Part shown: positions 1 through 8,202 of the stretch, piece by piece
How the letters are laid out: every line of letters starts with the position of its first letter
Numbering within the stretch: position 1 is the first letter of the stretch
NCBI RefSeq assembly: GCF_036014015.1
Contig: NZ_CP107905.1
Location: 744,001 to 808,000, forward strand
DNA: 64,000 nucleotides
Direction of reading: 5' to 3'
Source of the DNA: Streptomyces sp. NBC_00457
GTDB taxonomy: Bacteria; Actinomycetota; Actinomycetes; Streptomycetales; Streptomycetaceae
Translations under genes and position numbers: made by a program
The notes under the pieces: generated by a model
Told to the model about the DNA's origin: nothing
What the model saw: the letters and a program-made list of their open reading frames with translations, nothing else
Database searches by the model: none

Positions 1-262
1 GGGAAAGGGACTTCGGTCAGGGCGGCCGGTCAGCGGCTCAGGCCGATGCGGGGACGGGGCGGCCAATCCGGGATGGCGGGGGCGCGGAACGTGCAGTGCG
101 GGAACGGGACTTCGGTGAGGGCGGCCGGTCAGCAACTCAGGCCGATGCGGGGACAGGATGGCCCGTCCGGGATGGCGTGGGCGCGCGGAACGGAACGCGC
201 AACGCGGGAAAGGGACTTCGGTCAGCGCGGCCGGTCAGCAGGTCAGGCCGGTGCGGGGACGG
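1..262. repeat. Three direct repeats of about 100 bp at the left edge
   Basis: Units begin at 1, 100 and 206 (spacings 99 and 106 bp). Each starts GGGAA(A/C)GGGACTTCGGT, continues with a GCGGCCGGTCAGC block and ends near GCGGGGAC. The middle of each unit is also related (GGCC..TCCGGGATGGCG, then GCGCGGAACG) but varies in length. The array may continue left of the window. The stop codon of the minus-strand gene at 235 lies inside the third unit. Frames that stay open across it are a by-product of GC-rich repetition. Confidence 0.8.
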
Positions 263-1767
263 GATCGGGTGCTCCGCTTGCGGCGCGTCGCGGGTGGCGT
301 ACGGCGGTCGATCCGGGGACGGTGGCCCGCGTGCCGCACGTCCGGGGCGGTCTCTTCTCCGGCGGCGCCCACACCGGCCAGTCCCGAGCGGAAGAGCCCG
401 TGGTCGATGCGGCGGGCCGCGGCCGACTCCAGTGCCTCCCGGAGCGGTCCGTCGCGCAGGACCGCAGCGGGACCGAGCAGCCCCTCGACCACGGCCAGCG
501 CCCCGGCGACGTCACCGTGGCCGAGCCGCTCCCGGACCGCGGGCAGTGCCTCCGGGTTGCGGTGCACCGCGTCGATCGCCCGCAGGCAGGGCAGCGGCGG
601 TCCGCCGAGGGCCACCAGCAGCTCTTCCCGGCGTAGTTGAGCCGGATCGTGATCGATCGCCGTCAGCACCCCGTCCCGCAGCGCGATCCGGTGGACCTCG
701 CCCCGGCACCGCACCCGGTGCGGATCGCGGGGATCGGGTCCCGGTGCCGGGCCTGGCACCGGGACCGTCACCGTCACCGTCACCGAGCCGGATGCCTCCA
801 ACGCCGAGGCGACGAGCGGGTGCAACCGCTCGGCCGTGACCAGCATGGCCCGCAGCAGTTCCAGATCCGGCAGGACCCGGGCCGCGACCTCCGGCAGCAC
901 CGGAAGCGCCGCGACCTCCTGCGCCGTCACCGCCTCATGCAGCGGCCGGAGCGTCGGGGCATGGCTGTCGTCGGGGGCGACGAGTTCGAGCACGGCGTGT
1001 CTGCGCGCACCGAGCCGCACGGTGAAGGCCCCGCGTGGGAGCCCTTCGGCCCGCAACAGCGACTCCGCCTCGGCAGCCCAGCGGGCCACCGCCCACGGGC
1101 CGTCGTGAACGGCGGGCCGGTCCGGCAGCTCTGCCCAGCCGAGCGGGTGCAGCCGGTCGGGCGGCTCTGCCCGGCCGGGAGGACGCAGCCGCTCCGGCAG
1201 CACCGTGAAAGGCGCGCCGTCCGCACCGCACCGACGCGCCAGTTCGCCGCTCAGCCCGGCGTCCCAGAGATGCCGGTGCAGGTCGAGCCGGAAACGCCGG
1301 TCGGGATGCGGATGGGGATGGGAATGGCGCCCTGGGCTGCCGGTCCCGGACCCTTCCCACAGGGCCAGCGACATCCGCTGTCCGGCGTCCGCCCAGGCCG
1401 GCGGTGTACGCACCACCAGCTGGACCGGTGTGGCGCCCGAACTCCGGTAACGGGCCAGACAGATGGTGAGGCCGGGCCGGAGCCGTCCGTCGGGGGCGAT
1501 CCGGGGCATGTGCCAGCGGAGCAGATCCGGTGCCAGTCGGCGCAGATCCGCTCGGAGGCGGGTGACGAGATCGATGCCGTGGCGGGCTCGCACGGCGTGC
1601 AGATCGAGATCGACGTCGATACGGGCGGCGGCGCAGGCCCCCGCCCAGTCGCCGACGGCACGCCGTGCGGTCGCGGTCTCGATCATGGACGGTGGCACGG
1701 CGTACTCGCGCACGCGCTGCCACATCAACAGGCGGGACGGAATCTCATTCGCGAAGTGATGTGCCAT
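235..1767 (-). CDS. Hypothetical protein, about 510 residues, family not recognised
   Basis: This long minus-strand frame has typical Streptomyces codon use. I do not recognise a family, catalytic motif, signal peptide or membrane segment. It begins MAHHFANEIPSRLLMWQRVR and looks soluble and Arg/Leu-rich, with a proline/histidine-rich stretch near residue 160 and a low-complexity Val/Thr/Pro stretch near residue 330 that suggests a linker between two domains. ATG at 1767 is preferred: AAGG lies about 9 bases upstream, whereas the in-frame GTG at 1773 overlaps that ribosome site. The neighbour at 1944 is divergent. The C-terminus runs into the direct repeats at the left edge, so the last few residues may not be conserved in relatives. 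Confidence 0.75.
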   Translation of the reverse strand: MAHHFANEIPSRLLMWQRVREYAVPPSMIETATARRAVGDWAGACAAARIDVDLDLHAVRARHGIDLVTRLRADLRRLAPDLLRWHMPRIAPDGRLRPGLTICLARYRSSGATPVQLVVRTPPAWADAGQRMSLALWEGSGTGSPGRHSHPHPHPDRRFRLDLHRHLWDAGLSGELARRCGADGAPFTVLPERLRPPGRAEPPDRLHPLGWAELPDRPAVHDGPWAVARWAAEAESLLRAEGLPRGAFTVRLGARRHAVLELVAPDDSHAPTLRPLHEAVTAQEVAALPVLPEVAARVLPDLELLRAMLVTAERLHPLVASALEASGSVTVTVTVPVPGPAPGPDPRDPHRVRCRGEVHRIALRDGVLTAIDHDPAQLRREELLVALGGPPLPCLRAIDAVHRNPEALPAVRERLGHGDVAGALAVVEGLLGPAAVLRDGPLREALESAAARRIDHGLFRSGLAGVGAAGEETAPDVRHAGHRPRIDRRTPPATRRKRSTRSRPRTGLTC

Positions 1768-1877
1768 CAGCACTCACCTTGCGCGAATGATTCCCCCAAT
1801 CCGTACGAGGAGAAGGTCTTCATCCCCGACACCGTAACCGCCGCGACGTCGATCTGTCAGCCCACGTTTTTCCAGCG

Positions 1878-1911
1878 CACTCAGTTCCCCCTCCGCAGCG
1901 CACTGAGTGCC
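1878..1911. promoter_or_regulatory. Twin operator upstream of the TetR gene at 1944
   Basis: CACTCAGT (1878-1885) is followed 23 bp later, start to start, by CACTGAGTGCC (1901-1911), itself close to the palindrome GGCACTGAGTGCC. The same pair recurs at 2673-2705 on the other side of the TetR gene. This is expected for an autoregulated TetR repressor. Binding is inferred. Confidence 0.65.
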
Positions 1912-1943
1912 ACACCCTCGTCTCGGGTGCTACGTTCCCGACC

Positions 1944-2645
1944 ATGAGCTCCACCGTGAAACCGCCCATGCGGGACGCCCTGGTCGCGGCGGCCTTCCAG
2001 CTGTTCCTGGAGCGGGGCTACGAGCAGACCACCGTCGACGACATCGTGGCGCTGGCGGGGGTGGGGCGGCGCTCGTTCTTCCGTTACTTCCCCTCGAAGG
2101 AGGACGTGGTCTTCCCCGACCACGAACGGTGCCTGGCGGACATGACGGCCTTCCTCGCCGCCGGCGACGAGGACGACGAGCCGGTGCGCCGGGTCTGCGA
2201 CGCGGCCCGGCTGGTGCTGCGCATGTATGCCGAGAACCCGACCTTCTCGGTGCAGCGCTACCGCCTCACCAAGAAGGTGCCGGGGCTGAGGGCGTACGAG
2301 CTGTCGGTGGTGTGGCGCTACGAGCGCGCCCTCGCCGAGTATCTGCGCGGACGGTTCGCCGGCCGGCGGGACGGGACGCTGCAGGCCGACGTGATCGCGG
2401 CGGCCGTGGTCGCGGCGCACAACAACGCCCTGCGCTCCTGGCTGCGTTCGGACGGACAGGACGACGCGGACTCGGCCGTGGACCACGCGCTCGGGTACGT
2501 ACAGTCCGCGTTCGGCGCGTCCCCGACTCCCTCCGCCCCGCTCGCGGGCGAGCAGCCGGAGGACGTCGTGGTCGTCGTCTCCCGCCGGGGAGCGCCCCTG
2601 TGGCGGGTCGTCCAGGAGATCGAGTCCACGCTCGGACGCGACTGA
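1944..2645 (+). CDS. TetR/AcrR family transcriptional regulator
   Basis: The 233-residue protein has an N-terminal helix-turn-helix at about residues 10-58, including the characteristic TTVDDIVALAGVGRRSFFRY segment. An all-helical ligand domain follows, and then an acidic, proline-rich tail. It probably represses its own gene and the DUF35 gene just downstream, since the same CACTCAGT/CACTGAGTGCC pair precedes both. The type of ligand cannot be read from the sequence. Association with a DUF35 protein suggests an acyl-CoA or related thioester, which is inference. The start is the first ATG after the operator. Confidence 0.9.
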   Translation: MSSTVKPPMRDALVAAAFQLFLERGYEQTTVDDIVALAGVGRRSFFRYFPSKEDVVFPDHERCLADMTAFLAAGDEDDEPVRRVCDAARLVLRMYAENPTFSVQRYRLTKKVPGLRAYELSVVWRYERALAEYLRGRFAGRRDGTLQADVIAAAVVAAHNNALRSWLRSDGQDDADSAVDHALGYVQSAFGASPTPSAPLAGEQPEDVVVVVSRRGAPLWRVVQEIESTLGRD

Positions 2646-2672
2646 TCCCCACAGCCCTTCCACATCCGGGGG

Positions 2673-2705
2673 CACTCAGTACCTTTACGAGTGGCACTGA
2701 GTGCC
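2673..2705. promoter_or_regulatory. Second copy of the twin operator, upstream of the DUF35 gene
   Basis: CACTCAGT (2673-2680) and CACTGAGTGCC (2695-2705) have starts 22 bp apart, repeating the layout at 1878-1911. The palindrome GGCACTGAGTGCC spans 2693-2705. It lies between the TetR stop and the GTG start at 2806, so it probably controls the downstream gene. Confidence 0.65.
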
Positions 2706-2805
2706 ATACGCTGAGGCTGTGCACGGTGGCACGGTGAACCGGGCACGTGCGTGCACGGGCGACCCGCGCACGCGGGATTCCGGCCGAGTGCAGGGAGTTG
2801 ACAGC

Positions 2806-3219
2806 GTGTACCACCACTCAGGAAGCGTTGCCCGTCCGACAGCCGGCTCCGCGGCGGGCCTTCTCGACCCCGCGCCCCGGGACGCGGATGCCCTCCTCTA
2901 CCAGCGCTGCACCTGGTGCGGCACCGCCATGTACCACCGACTGCTCTGTCCGGTCTGCCAGGGCAGCGACCTGCGCACAGAGCGCAGCGAGGGCGTCGGC
3001 ACGGTCCGCCACTCGTCCGTGGTGCACCGCAACACCCCCGCCGCGCGCAATGTGTCCCTGGTCGAGATGGCCGAGGGGTTCGTGGTGCGCGGCCGGGTCA
3101 TCGGCCCACCGATCGGCATCCACAGCGGCGACCGGGTCCGGCTGTCGACGGCCAAGGACCCCGTCCGCGGCGAGCCGGTGTTCCAGCTGGTCGACGAGCC
3201 GTACCGGGCCTGGAGCTGA
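2806..3219 (+). CDS. DUF35 zinc-ribbon/OB-fold protein
   Basis: The 137-residue protein contains a zinc ribbon with Cys35, Cys38, Cys48 and Cys51 (CTWCGT...CPVC), followed by a beta-rich OB-fold segment. That is the DUF35 arrangement found in partners of thiolase-like and HMG-CoA-synthase-like enzymes. GTG at 2806 is chosen because AGGGAG at 2792-2797 sits 8 bases upstream; an open frame also extends back to 2701 but would run through the operator. No thiolase gene is adjacent, so its enzymatic partner is not obvious here. A second DUF35 gene with a thiolase neighbour lies at 52.5 kb. The operator suggests control by the preceding TetR. Confidence 0.85.
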   Translation: MYHHSGSVARPTAGSAAGLLDPAPRDADALLYQRCTWCGTAMYHRLLCPVCQGSDLRTERSEGVGTVRHSSVVHRNTPAARNVSLVEMAEGFVVRGRVIGPPIGIHSGDRVRLSTAKDPVRGEPVFQLVDEPYRAWS

Positions 3220-3220
3220 C

Positions 3221-3366
3221 GCGAAGCGCTCCGCTGGAAGGCCGGTGTGTCGCTGCGGGTCCGTTGTGGCTGGTCGCTCCCCCACTCTCGAATGCGCTCG
3301 AGCGGGGGGATCCCCATCGCGGCGGAGCCGCAAATTGATACAGCCCCGCGCCCCTTTGGGGCGCTG
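3221..3366. repeat. Intergenic repeat copy A, with terminator-like end, in a convergent junction
   Basis: This fills the gap between two convergent stops (3219 and 3397). Read on the minus strand, it has the hairpin GCGCCCC/GGGGCGC (3348-3364), then GGGGCTGTATC, a GCGGCTCCGCCGC block, GCGACCAGCCACAACG and finally a CCAGCGGAGCGCTTCG tail. The same modules recur at 7702, 20333 and 21245. This copy carries an inserted second element (3277-3315). Confidence 0.75.
3277..3315. repeat. Second palindromic element nested inside repeat copy A
   Basis: A stem-loop with arms CTCCCCC and GGGGGGATCCCC around an ACTCTCGAATGCGCTCGAGC core replaces the GCCCACGCG segment seen in copies C and D. From memory, similar CTCCCCCACTCTCG elements are common between Streptomyces genes. 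Confidence 0.6.
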
Positions 3367-3396
3367 CCGAACCGCGGCGGACTTCGCCGGAGCCGC

Positions 3397-4749
3397 TCAG
3401 GGCTCGCCGTACAGACCGGGTATCAGATCCCGCACCGCCACCGGACGCCCCGACTCGAAGCATGAGTTGGCGGCGAGCCCGACCGCCAGAGCCAGCGCCC
3501 CGTCCCGTTCCGTGGCCGGCCGTGCCGCCGCCACGCCGCCGGTCACCGGATCCCCGGGGCGGACCGGCCCGAAGAGCGCGGCGAGCATGCGCGGGTCTCC
3601 CCCGCCGTGGGCCTCGTGCGCGGTCTCCACGTCGATCTCCTTCGGCGGCTGCCACAACGGACGCAGGGTGAGCCGTACGCCGCCCGCGTGTTCGGCTGCC
3701 GTGTCCCCGTGCAGGGCGCCGGTGTGGGAGGCGATCCGGGTCACCGGCGGCTGCCAGTTGCTCTCCTCGACCTCGAGTTCCAGGCGGCCGGCGCTGCCGT
3801 TGAACATGACCCGGTAGCCCTCCCACGGGGAGTAGGCCGTCAGGTGGTACGTCATCGTGGCGCCCCGCAGGTAGCGGACGAGGACGGCCATGTCGTCCTC
3901 GATGGTGATCGGCCCGCCGAAGACGTTGCGGTCGCGGAGGTAGCCGTCGTCCTGTTCCGCGTCGAGATAGAGCGCGCGCAGGGTGTCGTTGGCCGCGAGG
4001 TCCAGGGCGAAGGGGTCGTCGGCGGCTGCCGTGGCGCCGTGGGCGCGCTCGTACTCCCGGCGCAGTCCGTGACGGGCGCCCGCCTCATGGCCGTAGAAGC
4101 CGAGCCTGCCGTAGCCGAAGACCTCGGCGGGCTCGTCGGCGAGCCACCAGTTGACCAGGTCGAAGTGGTGCGAGGACTTGTGCACCATGAGTCCGCCGCT
4201 GTGCCGCTTCTCCCGGTGCCAGCGACGGAAGTAGTCGGCGCCGTGGCGTACGTCGAGCAGCCACTCGAAGTGGACGGACAGGATCTCGCCGATCGCGCCG
4301 TCCGCGAGCAGGGTGCGCACCTTCTCGTGCACGGGGTTGAAGCGGTAGTTGAAGGCGACGGTGAGGGAGTTGCCCGTCTCCCGGACGGTGTCCAGGATGC
4401 GGGCGCAGCGCTGGGTGTCGACGGTCATTGGCTTCTCGGTGACGACCCGGCAGCCCGCCTTCAGTGCGGGGACGATGTAGCGGTCGTGCTCGGCGTCGAC
4501 GGTGGTGACGACGACCTCATCGATGTCCTCCTTGACCAGCAGGTCGGTGAACTGCTCGGGTTCCCACTGGTTGGCGGGCGGTTCGCCGGCGGCGGTCAGC
4601 AGCCGGTTGTGGAAGGCCATCCGGGTGGGGTTGGGGTCACAGAGGGCGACGATCCGGTGGCCGGGGCGTTCGGCGAGGGCGCGGGTGAAGGTCTGGGCGC
4701 GGTGGCCGGTACCGACGACGGCCGCGCGCAGGGGAGTTGATCGGCTCAT
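3397..4749 (-). CDS. Gfo/Idh/MocA family oxidoreductase
   Basis: This 450-residue protein starts MSRSTPLRAAVVGTGHRAQ, with a Rossmann nucleotide-binding loop (VVGTGHRAQT), a CDPNP segment and a TEKPM motif near residue 105. Those are typical of NAD(P)-dependent sugar, cyclitol or sugar-acid dehydrogenases of this superfamily. A conserved His-rich stretch (MVHKSSHHFDLVNWW) matches the catalytic region. The start at 4749 is supported by GGAAGGG about 7 bases upstream; the frame stays open much further upstream but has no start as good. It is divergent from the secreted hydrolase at 4923. The substrate is unknown, presumably a carbohydrate. Confidence 0.88.
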   Translation of the reverse strand: MSRSTPLRAAVVGTGHRAQTFTRALAERPGHRIVALCDPNPTRMAFHNRLLTAAGEPPANQWEPEQFTDLLVKEDIDEVVVTTVDAEHDRYIVPALKAGCRVVTEKPMTVDTQRCARILDTVRETGNSLTVAFNYRFNPVHEKVRTLLADGAIGEILSVHFEWLLDVRHGADYFRRWHREKRHSGGLMVHKSSHHFDLVNWWLADEPAEVFGYGRLGFYGHEAGARHGLRREYERAHGATAAADDPFALDLAANDTLRALYLDAEQDDGYLRDRNVFGGPITIEDDMAVLVRYLRGATMTYHLTAYSPWEGYRVMFNGSAGRLELEVEESNWQPPVTRIASHTGALHGDTAAEHAGGVRLTLRPLWQPPKEIDVETAHEAHGGGDPRMLAALFGPVRPGDPVTGGVAAARPATERDGALALAVGLAANSCFESGRPVAVRDLIPGLYGEP

Positions 4750-4922
4750 GATCAAGCCCTTCCCGCTGACCGTCCCGGCCAGTCCTGGGCCAACTCCTGC
4801 TGTCCCACCCCCGCTTGTCCCCTCTTCACAGGCAACCCACAGACCACACACGCCGTCCTCCGTGGCGTGAGGGCCGTCCGGAGCAGCCGGAGGGCCCGAG
4901 CCCAGCGCGGAGGAGGACAACG

Positions 4923-7697
4923 GTGTTACGTGCCCGGCGAATATGGGTGACCGCTGCGGCGGTGCTCGCAGTGGTGGGGGCAACACCAGGACTGGCGCAG
5001 GCGCAGCCGGCCGGACCGGCCCCGCTCTCGGTGTCGGCGGACCTTCCACCGGGCTGGCAGGTCACCGGTGAGGGCCTGGACCGGCAGTTGGTGTGGAGGT
5101 CGGCCGAGCCGGTGCCCATGGGTGACGCGCGGGTCGAGTTCTACGACGGCGACCGGCTGCTGGGCATACCGGTGCCCGGCCGGGACGGCCGTACGTTCCG
5201 CCTTGACCTCGACGCCGCACCGCTGAACTCCGCGAAGGACCTTCAAGTCCTGTCCGGCGGGCGGCGGTTGGACGCGGCCGGGGTCGCCGAGGAGGAGCGG
5301 CAGGACCGGCGCTCTCCCGCGCTGGCGAACCCGCCTGCCGCACTGCCGGCCAACTCCGTCGACCCGGGCAAGCCGGGCTCGTACCGGACGGTCTCCGGCG
5401 AGTACAAGCTCGACTCCGTGAAGCTGCCCGACTTCCCGCACCCCGTGGAGATGCAGGCCGTGGTGGTGGCACCGACCGGCGCCACCGGCAAGCGCCCGCT
5501 CGCGCTCTTCCTGCACGGCCGTCATGGCACCTGCTACAAGGGCAACGAGGACGTGACCGGCGACTGGCCCTGCCCGGCCGGCATGAAGTCGATCCCGAGC
5601 CATCGCGGCTATCTGCGCGACCAGAAGCTGCTGGCCTCGCAGGGCTATGTGACGGTGTCGATCTCGGCCAACGGCGTCAACGGCCAGGACTTCGCGGCCG
5701 AGGACGGCGGCGCGCAGGCCCGTTCGTCGCTGGTGCGGCAGCATCTCGCCCGCTGGGCCGACTGGGCCGGGCACCCGGACGCGGCCCCGGCGATCGTACG
5801 CAAGGCGCCGAAGACGGACCTCTCGCGGGTCCTCCTGGTCGGCCACTCCCGCGGCGGCGAGGGCGTCAACCGGGCCGCGATGGACAGTCTCTACCCGCCG
5901 CCCGCCCAGCAGGACGGCTACCACGGCCGGGTGCGCTGGCACATCCGTGGCACCGTGCTCATCGGCCCGACGATCTTCGGCCAGAACCCGGTCCCCGATG
6001 TGCCGTCCCTGACGATCCTGCCGGGCTGTGACGGCGATGTCTCCGATCTCCAGGGCGAGGTGTACGTCGACGGCACCCGCGGCGTCAGCCGGGGCAGCGC
6101 CCTGCACAGCGCCGTCTACATGGTCGGCGCCAACCACAACTTCTTCAACAGCGAGTGGACGCCGGGCCAGGCCCAGGCGCCCGCGGACGACGACTTCTAC
6201 GACGACGAGGAGCAGCCGGACCCGGTGTGCTCGCCGGGCACCCGGACCCGGCTGACGGCCGACCAGCAGCACAAGGCGGGCGCCACGTACATCGCGGCGG
6301 CGGCCAGGCTGTTCGTCGCCGGCGACGACCGGGTACGGCCGCTGCTGGACGGCTCGGGCAAGCGGGCACCCTCGGCGGACCCCGCGCGCGTCCTCACACA
6401 CGCGGTCGGCGCGAACCGCCGTGCCGGGTTCCTGCCGGACAGCGGCAAGGTCTCCGTCACGGGCGCGAAGCTGTGCTCCGTCACCGACCCCGACCCGGCC
6501 GTGACCTGCCTGGACCGTGAAACCCCGGGCTCCTCCCCGCACTTCGTGCCCTGGTGGGGGGCCGGACCGGAGTCCGGGCGCCGTGCGGTGGCGCTGCGCT
6601 GGTCCGAGCCGGGGTCCGCGGCCCGGGTGCGGACCGACAAGCCGCTGTCCCTCGGCGGGGCGAAGGGGCTGACGCTGCGTGTGATCGTGCCGCCCAACAC
6701 CACCGGCACCCAGCTGGACGTGGCCATCGCCGACGCCTCCGGGCGACGGGCCACCCTGGGCCGGGTCCGCGTGGACGGGCTGCCCGGCAGTGAGCGGACC
6801 GCCTCGTACTGGGCCCGCGAGGTCCGCGTATCCCTGGCGGCGGCCGCCCGCGCCGGTCTCGATCTGCGGCACATCAACTCCCTGCAGCTGACGCCGCGTT
6901 CCGGGTCCGGGAAGGCCTGGCTGATGGACGCCTGGGGCTGGCGCCCCGGCACACCCGCGGTCCGCGAGGCCACGCTGCCGCGCGTCGACATCGGCCGCCT
7001 CACCGTGGACGAGGGCGACTCGGGCGTGCGGACCTACCGGGTTCCCGTGCGGGTGTCCGGACAGGGCAGCGGCCAGGTCCGGGTGTACGTCGTGAACCCG
7101 GACACCGGGAACAGCGAGGAACGGCTCGTCACGGTACGGCCCGGCGGCAACGACATCGACGTACCGGTGAAGGTCGAGGGGAACACCCGCTTCTCGTACG
7201 ACATGACGCACGACGTGCTGGTGAAGGCGGTCCGGAACTCGGTGATCGGCTCGTACGTGGGCGGTGTGACCGCGGTGAACGACGACCCCGTGCCGACGAT
7301 CGGTGTCACGCCGGTCGCCGACCGGGTGACCGAGGGCCGGCCGCTGACGTGGCAGGTGACCCTGTCCGAGCCCGCCGACACGGAGATCTCGCCCCTGTTC
7401 CGCGTGGAGCCGGTGACCGGTGGCGCCGAGCTGTCCACGAAGGACGTCGACCCGCGGTGGATCGAGGAGTACTCGGGTGAGTCGCCGGACCCGGAGCGCC
7501 CGCTCTCCCAGCTGGAGGGCCTGTACTTCTGGATGAGCGTCCCGGCGGGCCAGACCTCCGTAGACGTGTCCCTGCCCACACTCAAGGACACGGCCACCGA
7601 GCCCGAGGAGTCGGTCCGCTTCCGGCAGGCCGACGACTCCGGCGAGCCGCAGCCCGACGGGGCGGTGATCAGCGGGACGGTACTGGACGCGTCCTAA
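4923..7697 (+). CDS. Secreted alpha/beta hydrolase with C-terminal Calx-beta-like domain
   Basis: The 924-residue protein begins with a secretion signal (VLRARRIWVTAAAVLAVVG, cleavage probably after LAQAQ). An alpha/beta-hydrolase domain follows, with the nucleophile elbow GHSRGGEG (Ser309), probable acid Asp369 (GCDGDVSD) and base His405 (ANHNFF). The C-terminal third is beta-rich and contains a VNDDP motif near residue 785, as in Calx-beta repeats. Enzymes of this layout are extracellular esterases or lipases. GTG at 4923 is chosen for GGAGGAGG 6-13 bases upstream and because it places the signal peptide at the N-terminus. The substrate is not evident. It ends in repeat copy B, which provides a terminator. 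Confidence 0.85.
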   Translation: MLRARRIWVTAAAVLAVVGATPGLAQAQPAGPAPLSVSADLPPGWQVTGEGLDRQLVWRSAEPVPMGDARVEFYDGDRLLGIPVPGRDGRTFRLDLDAAPLNSAKDLQVLSGGRRLDAAGVAEEERQDRRSPALANPPAALPANSVDPGKPGSYRTVSGEYKLDSVKLPDFPHPVEMQAVVVAPTGATGKRPLALFLHGRHGTCYKGNEDVTGDWPCPAGMKSIPSHRGYLRDQKLLASQGYVTVSISANGVNGQDFAAEDGGAQARSSLVRQHLARWADWAGHPDAAPAIVRKAPKTDLSRVLLVGHSRGGEGVNRAAMDSLYPPPAQQDGYHGRVRWHIRGTVLIGPTIFGQNPVPDVPSLTILPGCDGDVSDLQGEVYVDGTRGVSRGSALHSAVYMVGANHNFFNSEWTPGQAQAPADDDFYDDEEQPDPVCSPGTRTRLTADQQHKAGATYIAAAARLFVAGDDRVRPLLDGSGKRAPSADPARVLTHAVGANRRAGFLPDSGKVSVTGAKLCSVTDPDPAVTCLDRETPGSSPHFVPWWGAGPESGRRAVALRWSEPGSAARVRTDKPLSLGGAKGLTLRVIVPPNTTGTQLDVAIADASGRRATLGRVRVDGLPGSERTASYWAREVRVSLAAAARAGLDLRHINSLQLTPRSGSGKAWLMDAWGWRPGTPAVREATLPRVDIGRLTVDEGDSGVRTYRVPVRVSGQGSGQVRVYVVNPDTGNSEERLVTVRPGGNDIDVPVKVEGNTRFSYDMTHDVLVKAVRNSVIGSYVGGVTAVNDDPVPTIGVTPVADRVTEGRPLTWQVTLSEPADTEISPLFRVEPVTGGAELSTKDVDPRWIEEYSGESPDPERPLSQLEGLYFWMSVPAGQTSVDVSLPTLKDTATEPEESVRFRQADDSGEPQPDGAVISGTVLDAS

Positions 7698-7701
7698 GCA
7701 G

Positions 7702-7798
7702 AAGCGCCCCGAAAGGGGCGCGGGGAACTGCGCGACCAGCCACGACGGTGCCGCACCCAACCGACGGCACATCGCGGCACTACCCAGCGGAGCGCTTG
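7702..7798. repeat. Intergenic repeat copy B, with terminator hairpin
   Basis: It starts with the hairpin GCGCCCC-GAAA-GGGGCGC (7704-7721), then GGGGAACTGCGCGACCAGCC and ends ACCCAGCGGAGCGCTTGG. It lies between the convergent stops of the genes ending at 7697 and 7780, and its distal end encodes the last residues (KRSAG and stop) of the PPOX protein. It lacks the GCGGCTCCGCCGC module present in copies A, C and D. Confidence 0.75.
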
Positions 7799-8178
7799 GT
7801 CGGCGTCACACGGATGCCGACAGTCCCTTTCAGGCCGCGCCTCACCCTGCTGCCGAGCAGGGTGAGGCGCCCGACGATGGGGTACTTGCGGGCGAGGAGT
7901 GCGCGGTAACGCGCCGTGGTGGCCTCGTCGCAGATCTCGGCGGTGGCCGGGATCTGGTCGCCGGTCGGGTTGCCGCGCGCGTCGCAGGGGCCGACGAGGA
8001 CATCGCCGCGTGCCCGGATCCGCTTGACCTTCCAGGAGTCGGCGACGGACCAGACGCCGAGTGTGTCCCCGTCGCGCACCACCCACACCGGGGTGGCGAC
8101 CGGAGTGCCGTTCCTGCGATAGCTGGTGATCAGCAGGTACTTGCCCGCACCGAGCCGCTCCAACGCCGTGTCGTCCAT
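7780..8178 (-). CDS. PPOX-class F420-dependent oxidoreductase
   Basis: The 132-residue protein is the size and fold expected for the small split-barrel PPOX family that uses F420 or flavin. The recognisable core is GKYLLITSYRRNGTPVATPV, followed by WVVRDGDTLGVWSVADSWKVKRIRARGDV, which covers the cofactor-binding strands. The physiological substrate is unknown. The C-terminus (KRSAG) is encoded by the end of repeat copy B. The coding sequence also holds a perfect 15-bp inverted repeat with a 4-base loop at 7837-7870, which encodes RLTLLGSRVRRG. It is divided from the gene at 8203 by 24 bases. Confidence 0.88.
   Translation of the reverse strand: MDDTALERLGAGKYLLITSYRRNGTPVATPVWVVRDGDTLGVWSVADSWKVKRIRARGDVLVGPCDARGNPTGDQIPATAEICDEATTARYRALLARKYPIVGRLTLLGSRVRRGLKGTVGIRVTPTKRSAG
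7837..7870. repeat. Perfect 15-bp inverted repeat inside the PPOX coding sequence
   Basis: GCGCCTCACCCTGCT (7837-7851), loop GCCG, AGCAGGGTGAGGCGC (7856-7870). All 15 pairs match. It is 66-99 bases from the 3' end of the gene and would form a very stable hairpin in the mRNA or in single-stranded DNA. Confidence 0.9.
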
Positions 8179-8202
8179 GACGGCGAGTCTAGGCCGGTCA
8201 CC

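Noticed and set aside
1..640. Overlapping plus-strand open frames across the left-edge repeats
   Set aside because: Their products are Arg/Pro/Gly low-complexity sequences in several overlapping frames, a repeat artefact opposite the minus-strand gene.
4926..7772. A 948-codon open frame on the minus strand opposite the secreted hydrolase
   Set aside because: GC-rich third positions leave the opposite strand open. The plus-strand frame has a signal peptide, a GHSRGGEG motif and a good ribosome site, while the minus frame has no recognisable protein sequence.
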